A stretch of DNA of 64,000 nt from Maritalea mobilis (GTDB lineage: Bacteria > Pseudomonadota > Alphaproteobacteria > Rhizobiales > Devosiaceae), in assembly GCF_004363175.1 (NCBI RefSeq), contig NZ_SNYR01000001.1, positions 806,001 through 870,000 of the forward strand, given 5' to 3'. Each line of letters starts with the position of its first letter. The stretch's first letter is position 1. The notes beneath the pieces were generated by a model that worked only from the letters and a program-made list of their open reading frames with translations, was not told the DNA's origin and did not search any database. Shown here one piece after another: positions 40,682 through 50,390 of this stretch. A program made the translations under genes and the position numbers.

Positions 40682-42094
40682 TTACTCTTTGGTCGGCGGC
40701 CACTTCTCGCGGCACGCCTGAACCAGCGCCCCCAATCCAATCCCGTTCGACCCTTTGACCATAACTAAGTCGCCCGGCGCAAGCCAATTTGCCAGTTTTG
40801 GTAAAAGCGTGTCGCGGTTTTCCAACCATTCCACAACCAGATCATCGCGCACATCTTCAAACAAGTGCGCCATCATCGGCCCAACAAAATAGCATTGCTC
40901 TGGCGCCAGTTGCTTCAATGGTTCGGCCAATGACCGATGCAAATCCGGCGCTTGCGCGCCCAATTCCAACATGTCACCCAAAATCACGCATGTGCGTCCC
41001 TGGTGCTGATTTCGCGACAATGTATCTAGTGCAGCCAGCATGGACGTGGGGTTGGCATTATAGCTTTCATCCACCAATGTTGCCGTGCCTTCTTCCAGCT
41101 CCAGCGTGATGATTTCACCCCGTCCCGGTGGCGCAACATAGTGCTGAATGGCGGCCAACAATGCATCTGCGTCTAACTCAAGCGCGCGACCAATCAGATA
41201 AGCCGATGCTGCATTTGGCAATGCATGCGCGCCCAATTGCGGCACCAGCAATTGCCCATTTTCAGCGTCAAATTCAAAATCACAGCCAATCTGCCCGTCT
41301 GCCAGAACAGGGGCGGACAAATGCATATCAGCCATTTCTGCAAAACCATAAGTGGTGACATTTTCATGTCCCAACCCGGCGGCGCGGCCTTTCAGATAGG
41401 CCACATAATCATGGTCCGCCCCCAAAAACACATGTCCGCCCGGCAACAGGCCTTCAAATATCTCTGCCTTGGCATCGGCAATGCCATAAAGATCTTTGAA
41501 ATTTTCCAGATGCGCTGGGGCGATACGCGTGATCACCGCCATATGCGGGCTCACCATGTTCACAAGCGGCCGAATTTCATCGGCATGGCTCATGCCCAAT
41601 TCAAACACGGCAAATTCCGTGTCAGCCGGCATACGCGCCAGCATAAGCGGCACGCCCCAATGGTTGTTGAAGGATTTGATGGAAAAGTGGGTTTTGCCAA
41701 ATTGCTGCAATGTAATGCGGATCGCCTCTTTGGTGGAGGTTTTGCCCACACTTCCCGTTACAGCAATCACTTTGCCCTGCATGCGTTGGCGCGCCGCCAC
41801 GCCCAAACGTTCTAGACCTAACAGCGCATCATCAACCACGATTAGCCGGGACAAATCGGGATGCGCATCAGCAAACGCGTCGCTAACCAATGCCGCGCCA
41901 GCACCTTGCTCCAGTGCTTTCGCCACAAAATCATGGCCATCAAAGCGATCTCCTTTGATAGCGACAAACAAATCATTTTCGCTGATGGTGCGGCTATCGA
42001 TAGATATGCCGTTTATCGCCGCGTCGGCATCGAGTCCCACCGCACGACCATCGGTCGCGCGGCAAATCTCGTCAATGGTCCACAATGCGGTCAC
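40682..42094 (-). CDS. murF: UDP-MurNAc-tripeptide--D-Ala-D-Ala ligase
   Basis: A 470-residue Mur ligase that adds the D-Ala-D-Ala dipeptide made by Ddl. The ATP loop is VTGSVGKTSTKEAI; SIKSFNNHWGVPLMLARMP and VDESYNANPTSMLAALDTL are MurF-specific. The gene starts with GTG at 42094, overlapping the TGA of murE by four bases. The product of murE is its substrate and mraY, its partner step, follows. Confidence 0.95.
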   Translation of the reverse strand: MTALWTIDEICRATDGRAVGLDADAAINGISIDSRTISENDLFVAIKGDRFDGHDFVAKALEQGAGAALVSDAFADAHPDLSRLIVVDDALLGLERLGVAARQRMQGKVIAVTGSVGKTSTKEAIRITLQQFGKTHFSIKSFNNHWGVPLMLARMPADTEFAVFELGMSHADEIRPLVNMVSPHMAVITRIAPAHLENFKDLYGIADAKAEIFEGLLPGGHVFLGADHDYVAYLKGRAAGLGHENVTTYGFAEMADMHLSAPVLADGQIGCDFEFDAENGQLLVPQLGAHALPNAASAYLIGRALELDADALLAAIQHYVAPPGRGEIITLELEEGTATLVDESYNANPTSMLAALDTLSRNQHQGRTCVILGDMLELGAQAPDLHRSLAEPLKQLAPEQCYFVGPMMAHLFEDVRDDLVVEWLENRDTLLPKLANWLAPGDLVMVKGSNGIGLGALVQACREKWPPTKE

Positions 42095-43536
42095 TTTGAT
42101 CCAATGGCCTTTAGAATGACATCATGGTCTGAGAAATCATGTTTCTCGGTGCCAATGATCTGATAGTCCTCATGGCCTTTACCAGCCACCAAGAGCACAT
42201 CGCCCTCGCCCATCATTTCAAGCCCCATTTCTATGGCTTTTTTGCGATCCGGCACATCTTTACATTCCGGTGCGGCTTTCAACACCTCATCGCGGATCGC
42301 CTGCGGATCTTCTGTGCGGGGGTTATCATCGGTCAAAATCGCAACGTCTGCATGCTCAACTGCAATCTTGCCCATGGGACCACGTTTGCCTTTGTCGCGA
42401 TCGCCACCACAACCAAACACCACAATCAATTTGCCCTTCACGAATGGGCGCAAACTTTCAAGCGCTGTTTGCAGCGCGTCAGGTGTATGCGAATAATCCA
42501 CATAGGCCGCGCCGCCATTATGTTCTGCAACTTTTTCCAAGCGGCCTTTTGCACCTTCAAGCTTTTCAAGGCTTAACAAAGCATCATGCTTATCCACGCC
42601 CGTGGCCACCGCCATGGCGAACGCAACCAAAGCATTGCTCACTTGGAATTTGCCTGCCAATGGCAGCAAAAATTCAACATCTTCGCCCACCAAGCGGCCT
42701 TTAACCCGCTGGCCATAACCTTCTGGCTCAATGGAGAACACTTCAAAATAAGCGCCATTTTCACCAACGGTAAGAATGGTGCCATTGCGCTCCAACCCGG
42801 CCATCATAAATGGCATGGCTTCATCATCATCCATATTGATGACGCAGGTGCACCCGTCAGTCAAAAGATCGCGGAACAAACGCAATTTCGCGTCATGATA
42901 GGCTTCCATAGTCTCATGGTAATCTAAGTGATCGCGGGTCAAATTGGTGAACCCGGCAACACGAAACTTCATGCCATCTAGCCGACGCTGATCCAACCCA
43001 TGGCTGGACGCCTCAAGAGCAATATGGTCGATGCCCTCTTTTTTGAGCTGGTGCAGCTCCTTGTGCAATTGCATCGGCCCCGGTGTGGTCAACTCACCAA
43101 CAATATGCTTGTCGCGGGTCACAATACCCAACGTGCCGACTGACGCAGCATTTAGATGATTGTCGATCCAGATTTGGCGCAGGAAGGACACAACTGAGGT
43201 TTTGCCATTAGTGCCCGTCACGGCCACAGGATAGGCTGGCTGCGGCTCGTTCACCCGCCGCGCTGCCCGCGCAAATGCGGCCCGCACATCATTGACCAGA
43301 TAGATCGGCACGCCCGGATTATATTCAAGGCCCCGGTCTGTCACGATGGCGATGGCACCTAAGCGCACCACATCTTTCACAAATTCATTGCCGTGAAACT
43401 TTTCACCCGGCAGGGCAAAAAAGGCATCGCCTTTTTTCACGTCGCGGGAATCTGAGGTAATCCCTTCAACATCAAGATCCATAAACTCTTGAGAGCTTTC
43501 TGCTCCAACCAAAAGCTTCTTAATGGAAAAACTCAT
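42091..43536 (-). CDS. murE: UDP-MurNAc-L-Ala-D-Glu--meso-DAP ligase
   Basis: A 481-residue Mur ligase that adds the third stem residue. The ATP loop VTGTNGKTSVVSFLRQI and the substrate motif TTPGPMQLHKELHQL are present. DNPR (in LTDDNPRTEDPQAIRDE) is the marker for meso-diaminopimelate rather than lysine, so the wall is DAP type. ATG start overlaps the ftsI stop by four bases. Without a local murD the D-Glu-adding enzyme that makes its substrate must be encoded elsewhere. Confidence 0.96.
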   Translation of the reverse strand: MSFSIKKLLVGAESSQEFMDLDVEGITSDSRDVKKGDAFFALPGEKFHGNEFVKDVVRLGAIAIVTDRGLEYNPGVPIYLVNDVRAAFARAARRVNEPQPAYPVAVTGTNGKTSVVSFLRQIWIDNHLNAASVGTLGIVTRDKHIVGELTTPGPMQLHKELHQLKKEGIDHIALEASSHGLDQRRLDGMKFRVAGFTNLTRDHLDYHETMEAYHDAKLRLFRDLLTDGCTCVINMDDDEAMPFMMAGLERNGTILTVGENGAYFEVFSIEPEGYGQRVKGRLVGEDVEFLLPLAGKFQVSNALVAFAMAVATGVDKHDALLSLEKLEGAKGRLEKVAEHNGGAAYVDYSHTPDALQTALESLRPFVKGKLIVVFGCGGDRDKGKRGPMGKIAVEHADVAILTDDNPRTEDPQAIRDEVLKAAPECKDVPDRKKAIEMGLEMMGEGDVLLVAGKGHEDYQIIGTEKHDFSDHDVILKAIGSK

Positions 43537-45251
43537 ATTTCCCCCAACTTACGCAACTCAGCCGGTACCAGCTGAGCGTCTAATTCTGGATCGTTGTTTG
43601 GCATAACACCCAGCATAGGCGCAACCTTTTCCACAATCCTATGTGTCACATCGCCCGCATTCCATGCTGCGGTGCGGCCGCTACGTTCATTTTCCCGCTT
43701 CGGCTCATCCACCATGATCACCATCGCATAGCGCGGCGCGTCCATTGGAAACGCTGAAGCAAATATAGCAAGGCTTTTTTCCTTGGAATAGCGGCCATCA
43801 ACCACCTTTTCCGCCGTACCGGTTTTGCCGCCTAGGCGGAAACCATCAGGATCAGCACGACGGCCAGAACCATATAGAGCATTATGACGCATCAAATAAC
43901 GCATATAATCGCTGGTGCGCTCGCTCACCACTTGGTTAGAACTGGAAAGCGCGGTGATCTGATCTCGCGGAAACAATGTAGGTTCCACCAAATGCCCGCC
44001 ATTTACCAACGCAGAAAAGGCAGTCGCCAATTGCAATGGCGTGGCCGAAAAACCATGGCCAAAGGACGCCGTGGCCGCCGCGACTTCAGAAAATTGCGGG
44101 GCAATTTGCGAGGCAGTCCGCTCAGGCAATTCAATTGGTGGCGCGCCCTCAAAACCCATTCTGGTCAAAAAGGCACGGTAATTATCCTTGCCCATCGCCT
44201 GCATCATTTTGATGGTACCGATGTTGGAGGAATATTGATAAACCTCCGGCACGCTCAACACGCGCTTTTGCCCGTGAAAGTCGCCAATAGAATAGCGGCC
44301 AAACCGCACCGGCTTTGTGGCGTCAAATTTGTCCGTAATTTGCACCCGGCCGCTATCCAGCGCACCAGCTGCAGTGATGGTTTTGATGGTAGAACCCAAC
44401 TCAAACTTACCCGCGGTGATGCGGTTAATCCGCCCCTCTTCCAGCGCCGTGGCTGGTTCGTTCGGGTCAAAGTCTGGCAGTGACACTAAGGCGACAATCT
44501 CGCCCGTGCGCACATCCATCATCACGCCTGCTGCCGCAATCGCCTGATAACGCTCCAACGCATCTTCAAGCTGATTGTGCATGATGTGCTGCACCCGCAA
44601 GTCAATCGAAAGATTTACCGGCTGCAAATTGCGTGCACGGGCCAAGCCCAACTCTTGCAGCAACGCCACATCGCGCCCATCCAAATAGCGCTCAATGCCA
44701 GCAATGCCCACATTGTCGACATTCACCGCGCCCAAAATGTGCGAGGCAACATTGCCGCCCGGATAAAAGCGACGGCTTTCAGTCACAAAATCCACGCCGG
44801 GAATGCCAAGGCGTAAGATGCGCTCTTTTTGCTGTGGGGTCAGCTCACGCTGCAACCACACGAAACCTTCGTCGCCATCCAACCGCTCGCGCAAAAGCTT
44901 TTTGTCCATGTAGGGCAGTTCTGCGCTCAGCGCATCCACCGCCTCATCCACATCCACAATCCGGCGCGGCTCAGCAAAAAGACTAGGCACCTGAATATCA
45001 ACTGCGAGTTGTTGGCCATTCCGGTCCAAAATTTCTGGGCGGGTTGCTGTCAGCGCTGGGCGCTCGTGACCCGCATTATTTTCCGCCACTTCGGTGTTGG
45101 CAATATTGATCAATCGCGCACCCACGACACCAAACAACAAAAGGGCCACAATCAGCGAAAGCCGAATGCGGCTTTGCGTCATATGTCCACGCGCTTTGCG
45201 TGCCCCTTCAAGGGTGATGGTAGAGCTATGTGTGGTGGCATAATCGCTCAT
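43533..45251 (-). CDS. ftsI: Septal transpeptidase FtsI (PBP3)
   Basis: A 572-residue class B penicillin-binding protein. The N-terminus has a short cytoplasmic part and a membrane segment (LSLIVALLLFGVVGARL). A pedestal domain (DRNGQQLAVDIQVPSLFAEP) precedes the transpeptidase domain, whose active-site motifs are ELGSTIKTITAAGAL (SxxK), SSNIGTIKM (SxN) and LGGKTGTAEKV (KTG). It cross-links septal peptidoglycan with FtsW. It overlaps ftsL and murE by four bases on each side. Confidence 0.95.
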   Translation of the reverse strand: MSDYATTHSSTITLEGARKARGHMTQSRIRLSLIVALLLFGVVGARLINIANTEVAENNAGHERPALTATRPEILDRNGQQLAVDIQVPSLFAEPRRIVDVDEAVDALSAELPYMDKKLLRERLDGDEGFVWLQRELTPQQKERILRLGIPGVDFVTESRRFYPGGNVASHILGAVNVDNVGIAGIERYLDGRDVALLQELGLARARNLQPVNLSIDLRVQHIMHNQLEDALERYQAIAAAGVMMDVRTGEIVALVSLPDFDPNEPATALEEGRINRITAGKFELGSTIKTITAAGALDSGRVQITDKFDATKPVRFGRYSIGDFHGQKRVLSVPEVYQYSSNIGTIKMMQAMGKDNYRAFLTRMGFEGAPPIELPERTASQIAPQFSEVAAATASFGHGFSATPLQLATAFSALVNGGHLVEPTLFPRDQITALSSSNQVVSERTSDYMRYLMRHNALYGSGRRADPDGFRLGGKTGTAEKVVDGRYSKEKSLAIFASAFPMDAPRYAMVIMVDEPKRENERSGRTAAWNAGDVTHRIVEKVAPMLGVMPNNDPELDAQLVPAELRKLGEI

Positions 45252-45643
45252 GGACGGCGCTCCGGTGGGGTAATGCTTGGCAATTCAGACATTTCATTTG
45301 GGTCAACACCTGCCTCAAGCGACAGCAGCAAAGCTTCCAACCCGTCAGTGTCCGGCCCAGAAGGCCGCATTGGAATATCTTCAATGCGCTGATATTGCTC
45401 GGTCTTGATCGGCTCCAAACCCAATACAGCGGCATGGCGCTCAACAATCGGCTGCAAGCGCCCCGGCTGGTTCAAATAAGCCCAATCCGCCTTCAATGTG
45501 CTCAGCTCCTGCGTTTTACGCGCAATTTCATCTTCCAAAGCAGAAACCTGCACGCTCAAATCTTCCGCGTGATATTTCTGGCCATACACAAAAATCAGCG
45601 CGCAAAAGCTGGTAACCAGCAAGCCGAGATTGATCCAACGCAT
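45248..45643 (-). CDS. ftsL: Cell division protein FtsL
   Basis: A 131-residue bitopic protein. Residues 5-22 form the membrane segment (LGLLVTSFCALIFVYG), followed by a periplasmic coiled coil (AEDLSVQVSALEDEIARKTQELSTLKADW) and the LNQPGRLQPIVERH segment typical of alphaproteobacterial FtsL. It pairs with FtsB-like proteins and FtsI. ATG 45643 lies in the rsmH stop (GTGATG); a GTG one codon upstream is possible. Position between rsmH and ftsI supports the call despite low sequence conservation. Confidence 0.85.
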   Translation of the reverse strand: MRWINLGLLVTSFCALIFVYGQKYHAEDLSVQVSALEDEIARKTQELSTLKADWAYLNQPGRLQPIVERHAAVLGLEPIKTEQYQRIEDIPMRPSGPDTDGLEALLLSLEAGVDPNEMSELPSITPPERRP

Positions 45644-46662
45644 CACGTCTTCGCCCCCACTTCCTGTTTTTTTGCCATGCCGGGCACACCTAAACCATCC
45701 ATGCTGAAAGCGCGTGCAGGCACTTCATTGCGCGTTGCATAACGCAATGTGGCCGAACGGGCGCGCGGATTGCGATTCAACTCTTCTTTCGACGGTCGGA
45801 TGGGCTTGGAAATATCATCCCAACATTGCGGCGCCTCTTCTGACATGGGCAAATGCCGCGACTGTTGCGCCTGCGGCTTGAAGAACCGCTTCACAATCCG
45901 ATCTTCCATCGAATGGAATGTCACAACCGCAAGCTTGCCCCCCGCAGGCAAAATCGCCTCTGCATCGTAAAGCCCGTGCACAAGTTGATTATATTCGGCA
46001 TTCACCGCAATGCGCAGTGCTTGAAAAGTCTTGGTCGCCGGATGAGCTTTGCCTGGCTTGCCCTTACCCAAGGTTTTCTCGATCAAATTCGCCAACTGCA
46101 AAGTGGTCGTCAGCGGCGCTTCTTCACGTGCAGCCAAAATGGCTTTAGCCACCGCTCGCGCCCGCTTTTCTTCGCCAAATCCGAAAATCAAATCGGAAAG
46201 TTCGCGCTCTTCCAGCCCATTGACCATATCTGCCGCGGTCGCGCCAGCTTGCTCCATGCGCATATCCAAAGGCCCGTCACGCATAAAAGAAAAGCCGCGC
46301 TCGCCTTGGTCGAGCTGCATGGAACTCACACCAATATCGAGCACAATTGCATCAACATCACTAATGTCCGCTTCAGCAAGCAAAGTCGCCATTTGGCCAA
46401 ATTGACCCGGCAAAAATTGAAATTTATCGTCAAAGTCCGCCTTCAACGCATCAACAAATGGCGCAACGCTTGGGTCACGATCAATGCCAATCACCCGTGC
46501 ACCAGCCTCAAGAAAACAACGCGAATATCCGCCAGCACCAAATGTGCCGTCAACAATCTGCCTCCCTTCAACGGGCGCAAGACCTTCGATAACTTCTTGA
46601 ATAAGAACAGGAATATGCGACTGATCTGACGACATATTTTGTGCGTCCTGATGTTGAACCAT
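45643..46662 (-). CDS. rsmH: 16S rRNA m4C1402 methyltransferase RsmH
   Basis: A methyltransferase that modifies C1402 in the ribosomal decoding site, and conventionally the first dcw gene when mraZ is missing. HIPVLIQEVIEGL, VDGTFGAGGYSRCFLEAG (SAM binding) and LDIGVSSMQLDQGERGFSF are diagnostic, with FHSMEDRIVKRFF near the C-terminus. Two ATG codons are plausible: 46662 with AGGAG 11 bases upstream (used here, 339 residues) or 46635 (MSSDQSHIPV) with AGGA ten bases upstream. No mraZ lies upstream; rnpB does. Confidence 0.93.
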   Translation of the reverse strand: MVQHQDAQNMSSDQSHIPVLIQEVIEGLAPVEGRQIVDGTFGAGGYSRCFLEAGARVIGIDRDPSVAPFVDALKADFDDKFQFLPGQFGQMATLLAEADISDVDAIVLDIGVSSMQLDQGERGFSFMRDGPLDMRMEQAGATAADMVNGLEERELSDLIFGFGEEKRARAVAKAILAAREEAPLTTTLQLANLIEKTLGKGKPGKAHPATKTFQALRIAVNAEYNQLVHGLYDAEAILPAGGKLAVVTFHSMEDRIVKRFFKPQAQQSRHLPMSEEAPQCWDDISKPIRPSKEELNRNPRARSATLRYATRNEVPARAFSMDGLGVPGMAKKQEVGAKT

Positions 46663-46801
46663 CAGTTGTGATACTCCTGTTGAACCAAATACGCGGCGCA
46701 GCACCACCCAAGGCGCTTTCGACTTTATCCGCAAAATATAGCTAACCGAGCCTTAAGATTAGGTTTCAAATTCGCGCATATTTCGTTTTTTGGAGAGTAA
46801 T

Positions 46802-47176
<375 letters not shown>

Positions 47177-47181
47177 CGCCT

Positions 47182-47210
47182 TCAATAGGCACGCAATGTC
47201 CAACGGTCAA
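47182..47210 (-). promoter_or_regulatory. Sigma-70 promoter of rnpB
   Basis: On the minus strand TTGACC (47205-47210) and TATTGA (47182-47187) are separated by exactly 17 bases. The predicted start at about 47176 coincides with the 5' end of the RNase P RNA. Confidence 0.75.
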
Positions 47211-47234
47211 GCACAATGCCGAAAGAAACGCCCC

Positions 47235-47942
47235 CTAGGCGGAATTGGCCTGCCGACTTTCCAAAATCTGATCATAGGCATGGTTGATAGCCGCCATTTT
47301 TTTAGACGTAAGCTGCACCAATTCAGCAGGCACACCCTTGGCCAAAAGCCGATCCGGATGATGTTCCGACACCAATTTGCGGTAAGCTTTGCGCAACTCA
47401 TCATCGTCAATATCGCGATCTACGCCGAGCACAAAATATGGGTCACTATCCCCGGCCACCATGTGCCGAGCGCTCAAGCGATCAAACTCGTCCTCGGTAA
47501 AGCCGAATATGACGCCCACTGTTTCCAGATAAGCCAGCTCATCCTCATGGATCAGCCCATCCGCCTCAGCAATGTGGAACAATCCGTCTAGCACGTGCTC
47601 CAGCGTTTCAGGACTATCCTGAAACAGCCGCGCCACACGCCGCGCATAGGTTTCAAATCCCGCCACATCTTGCTGGGCAAGGTCAAACACACGTGCCACC
47701 TGCTTTTCAGCACCCGCAGGGATTTCTACATTTTCTCGAAAAGCGCGGATTTCATCAGCGGTCACCACGCCATCGGCGGCCGCCATTTTGGCAGAGAGTG
47801 CCACTAAGGAAAGAGTAAAAGCAGCTTCCTTGCCGCCCAACAGCCACGTCTCAGGGTCCAGCAACGAGGCAAGCGAACCCGCCAACCCCGTGCGTTCTGA
47901 AAAGGAACCAATTTTTTGCGCTATCACTGTCCAAACAGACAT
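47235..47942 (-). CDS. TerB-DnaJ domain protein (DjlA-like)
   Basis: A 235-residue protein with two parts. About residues 35-150 (LLGGKEAAFTLSLVALSAKMAAADGVVTADEIRAF, FHIAEADGLIHEDELAYLETVGVIF) form a TerB-like helical domain with acidic metal-binding loops. Residues 170-230 form a J domain (DPYFVLGVDRDIDDDELRKAYRKLVSEHHPDRLLAKG) with the HPD triad that stimulates DnaK. The layout matches DjlA except that the N-terminal membrane anchor of DjlA is missing, so it is likely a soluble cochaperone. GGGAGGG precedes the ATG. Confidence 0.88.
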   Translation of the reverse strand: MSVWTVIAQKIGSFSERTGLAGSLASLLDPETWLLGGKEAAFTLSLVALSAKMAAADGVVTADEIRAFRENVEIPAGAEKQVARVFDLAQQDVAGFETYARRVARLFQDSPETLEHVLDGLFHIAEADGLIHEDELAYLETVGVIFGFTEDEFDRLSARHMVAGDSDPYFVLGVDRDIDDDELRKAYRKLVSEHHPDRLLAKGVPAELVQLTSKKMAAINHAYDQILESRQANSA

Positions 47943-48015
47943 TTTACCCTCCCGCAGCCAACTGGTTGCCAGATATAGGCGACATTATGTCCGATTCCAG
48001 ACATTAAAACGAGAA

Positions 48016-48939
48016 TTAGCCTCTTGAAATTTCCGGCCGCCGCCCCAATAGACGCGCCAAAGCATAGACCAAAGGCGACCTATTCATGGTATAAAAGTGA
48101 AATTCAGTGACCCCACGGTCCACCAATTCTGTCACTTGCTCTGCCGCAACTGCCGCGGCAACCAGCGCATGGGTCTCTGGATCATCCTCCAAACCCGCAA
48201 ACCGCTCGGCAATCCAATTGGGGATGGTGGCACCGCAGCGACCTGCAAAATTGGCAATCTGCGTGAAATTATGAATGGGCTGAATGCCCGCCACAATCGG
48301 CGCTTCAATACCTGCATTGCGCGCCCGATCCACAAAGCGCAGATAAAGCTCATTATCAAAGAACATCTGGGTGATGGCGCGGCTGGCACCCGCATCAATT
48401 TTGCGCTTCAAATTTTCAAATTCGGCATACCAGTCCGGGCTTTGCGGATGCTTTTCTGGATAGCAGGCCACTGAAATATCAAAATTGCCAATGGTGCGAA
48501 TGCCTGCCACCAAATCAGCAGCATTGCGATAGCCCTCAGGATGCGGCTGAAACGGTTGCCCCACCCCTTCTGGCGGATCACCACGCAAAGCTACAATGCG
48601 CGATACGCCCGCATCTTTATAACCGCGCACCACATCATTCACTTCTTCTTTACTTGCGCCCACGCAAGTCAAATGCGCTGCAGCCTTCACGCCGCTTTCT
48701 TTCTCAATGCGCGAGACCATTTTGGTCGTGCGGTCCCGCGTGGTGCCGCCTGCACCATAGGTCACGGAAACAAAGCGCGGCGACAAGGGCGCCAGGCGCT
48801 CAAGTGTTTCCCAAAACCGCGCTTCCATCTTGTCGGTTTTTGGCGGGAAAAATTCAAAGGAAAGATCAAGTTTCGCCAAATCCTTATCGGATTGGCGAGA
48901 CAAACGGTCTGGAGTAGAGAAAATAGGTGTATCGCTCAT
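48016..48939 (-). CDS. metF: Methylenetetrahydrofolate reductase
   Basis: A 307-residue flavoenzyme that reduces 5,10-methylene-THF to 5-methyl-THF for methionine synthesis. LSFEFFPPKT is the N-terminal motif with the catalytic glutamate; FVSVTYGAGGTTRD, ALRGDPPEG and ISVACYPEKHPQS are family motifs, and FFDNELYLRF is also typical. ATG 48939 is used. The ArsR-methyltransferase regulator gene ends seven bases upstream, so the two form an operon, and the regulator probably controls methionine-cycle genes. Confidence 0.95.
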   Translation of the reverse strand: MSDTPIFSTPDRLSRQSDKDLAKLDLSFEFFPPKTDKMEARFWETLERLAPLSPRFVSVTYGAGGTTRDRTTKMVSRIEKESGVKAAAHLTCVGASKEEVNDVVRGYKDAGVSRIVALRGDPPEGVGQPFQPHPEGYRNAADLVAGIRTIGNFDISVACYPEKHPQSPDWYAEFENLKRKIDAGASRAITQMFFDNELYLRFVDRARNAGIEAPIVAGIQPIHNFTQIANFAGRCGATIPNWIAERFAGLEDDPETHALVAAAVAAEQVTELVDRGVTEFHFYTMNRSPLVYALARLLGRRPEISRG

Positions 48940-48946
48940 AATCAAA

Positions 48947-49909
48947 TCAATTCTTATGTGTGTCTGTTAGGTGCCAAATGCACACTGTTAGTCCGTCGTC
49001 TGGGCCAGGATGCGGGATCTCCCGCGCCTGCATCACATCCAATCGCGCGCTGCGCGCCCAGGCCTGCATTTGAACATGGGAAAGGCCCAGGCGACGATGC
49101 GCCTGCTCTTCCCGCAAAAACTCCAATTTATGGGGCATAAAGTCGACCACCATGATCGCCCCGCCGGGCTTCAGCGCCATGCGCGCATTGTGCAGCGCAA
49201 TGCCCGGATCATCAAAATGGTGCAGCACTTGATGCAGCATCACAAAATCCGCACTGTCGCGATATTCTGACAAATCGCCAATATCGGCCAAACGCACCTG
49301 CACATTCTTCTGACCAGATTTTTCAAACTTGGTGCGGGCAACCGAAATCATCTCGCGGCTGGCATCAAGCCCAATCCCTTTGCTGAATTGATCGGCCAAC
49401 AATTCAAGCATACGCCCGGTGCCCGTGCCCAAATCCAAGAAGGTTTCAAAATGCTGACCAGCGAGCAATTGCGCAATGCTTGCCTCAACCGCCTCATCCG
49501 GCGCGTGCAAAGTGCGCAAACGGTCCCAATCCTTCGCCACTTTGGCGAAAAAGGTTGCCGCTCTGGCCTGGTGATCACGCCGCACAGCGGCCAAACGCTC
49601 CCGGTCTGCCACCAACATTTCATCTGATGGATCAAGACGGCCCAAAATGTGCTGCACCAAAGCAGCAGAGCCCAATTCATCCGAAAGCCTGAAAAAGGCC
49701 CACGCGCCTTCTGCATGTCGCGTAATGAGGCCCGATTCGGTCAATAATCGCAGATGTCGAGACACGCGCGGCTGGCTTTGGTCTAAAATCTCAGTTAAAT
49801 CTTTTACAGAAAGTTCACCCTCTGACAAAAGGGCAAGAAGCCTCAGCCGCGTAAACTCGCCCGCAGACCTCAAGATTTCCACCATTTCGCGCAGATTCGC
49901 CACAGCCAC
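48947..49909 (-). CDS. ArsR-type regulator fused to SAM methyltransferase (SahR-like)
   Basis: A 320-residue fusion. Residues 1-95 are an ArsR winged helix (FTRLRLLALLSEGELSVKDLTEILDQSQPRVSRHLRLLTESGLI) without a metal-binding cysteine motif. Residues 140-310 are a class I methyltransferase domain (FLDLGTGTGRMLELLADQF, MLHQVLHHFDDPGIALHNARMALKPGGAIMVVDF). Such fusions beside metF are known as candidate S-adenosylhomocysteine-responsive regulators; the methyltransferase fold may act as the SAM/SAH sensor. The start is GTG at 49909 or GTG 49903. A 9-bp inverted repeat lies just upstream and suggests autoregulation. Confidence 0.85.
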   Translation of the reverse strand: MAVANLREMVEILRSAGEFTRLRLLALLSEGELSVKDLTEILDQSQPRVSRHLRLLTESGLITRHAEGAWAFFRLSDELGSAALVQHILGRLDPSDEMLVADRERLAAVRRDHQARAATFFAKVAKDWDRLRTLHAPDEAVEASIAQLLAGQHFETFLDLGTGTGRMLELLADQFSKGIGLDASREMISVARTKFEKSGQKNVQVRLADIGDLSEYRDSADFVMLHQVLHHFDDPGIALHNARMALKPGGAIMVVDFMPHKLEFLREEQAHRRLGLSHVQMQAWARSARLDVMQAREIPHPGPDDGLTVCIWHLTDTHKN

Positions 49910-49916
49910 CTCACAT

Positions 49917-49938
49917 GATATAAAGGTTTCTTTATATC
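49917..49938. promoter_or_regulatory. Inverted-repeat operator upstream of the ArsR-methyltransferase gene
   Basis: GATATAAAG (49917-49925) and CTTTATATC (49930-49938) are perfect 9-bp inverted repeats with a 4-base centre. It starts eight bases before the GTG start at 49909. Likely the binding site of the fusion regulator that controls itself and metF. Confidence 0.6.
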
Positions 49939-50053
49939 CTAAATACAGAATTTGGCAATGAAATAGGTTAAAGCGGTGAAGGTAATTTTATTGCCGCCTA
50001 AATGAAGCAAAGCCTTCAATTAAAACAACAATTAAATAAGAGTCGTTAAAAAG

Positions 50054-50365
50054 ATGACAAACGAACGTCACAGTACGGCAAATAACTCGTCAAATGATCG
50101 CGATAAAATGTGCGTGATTCTTAGTGCCCTTGCGGATCCGGTAAGATTGTCAATTGTGGAACAATTGGCAGAAAAAGGTGAATTGCCTGTAGGCGCGATC
50201 TCTTCGCCCCACAGCATTACGGCACCAGCCATCTCACGTCACTTGCGTGTTTTGGAATCTGCAGGTGTAATCGAACGCCGAATTGATCGGCAATGGCGGA
50301 TTTGCTCTCTACAAAAACCCACCATCCAAAAAGTTATTGATTGGGCTCAAAACCTGATCAACTAA
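50054..50365 (+). CDS. ArsR family transcriptional regulator
   Basis: A 103-residue winged-helix regulator: LSALADPVRLSIVEQLAEKGELPV, then ITAPAISRHLRVLESAGVIERRIDRQWRICSL as recognition helix and wing. No metal-binding cysteine pair of the ELCVCD type is seen; Cys appears only as DRDKMCVI and WRICSL. The sensed signal is unknown. It is divergent from the ArsR-methyltransferase operon and alone in its direction, with the DUF2336 gene convergent after it. Confidence 0.85.
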   Translation: MTNERHSTANNSSNDRDKMCVILSALADPVRLSIVEQLAEKGELPVGAISSPHSITAPAISRHLRVLESAGVIERRIDRQWRICSLQKPTIQKVIDWAQNLIN

Positions 50366-50390
50366 CTGCAATCAGCTTTACGCCGCAGCT

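Noticed and set aside
45853-46629. A 258-codon plus-strand frame opposite rsmH
   Set aside because: It is antisense to a clear RsmH gene, with unusual composition and no start signal.
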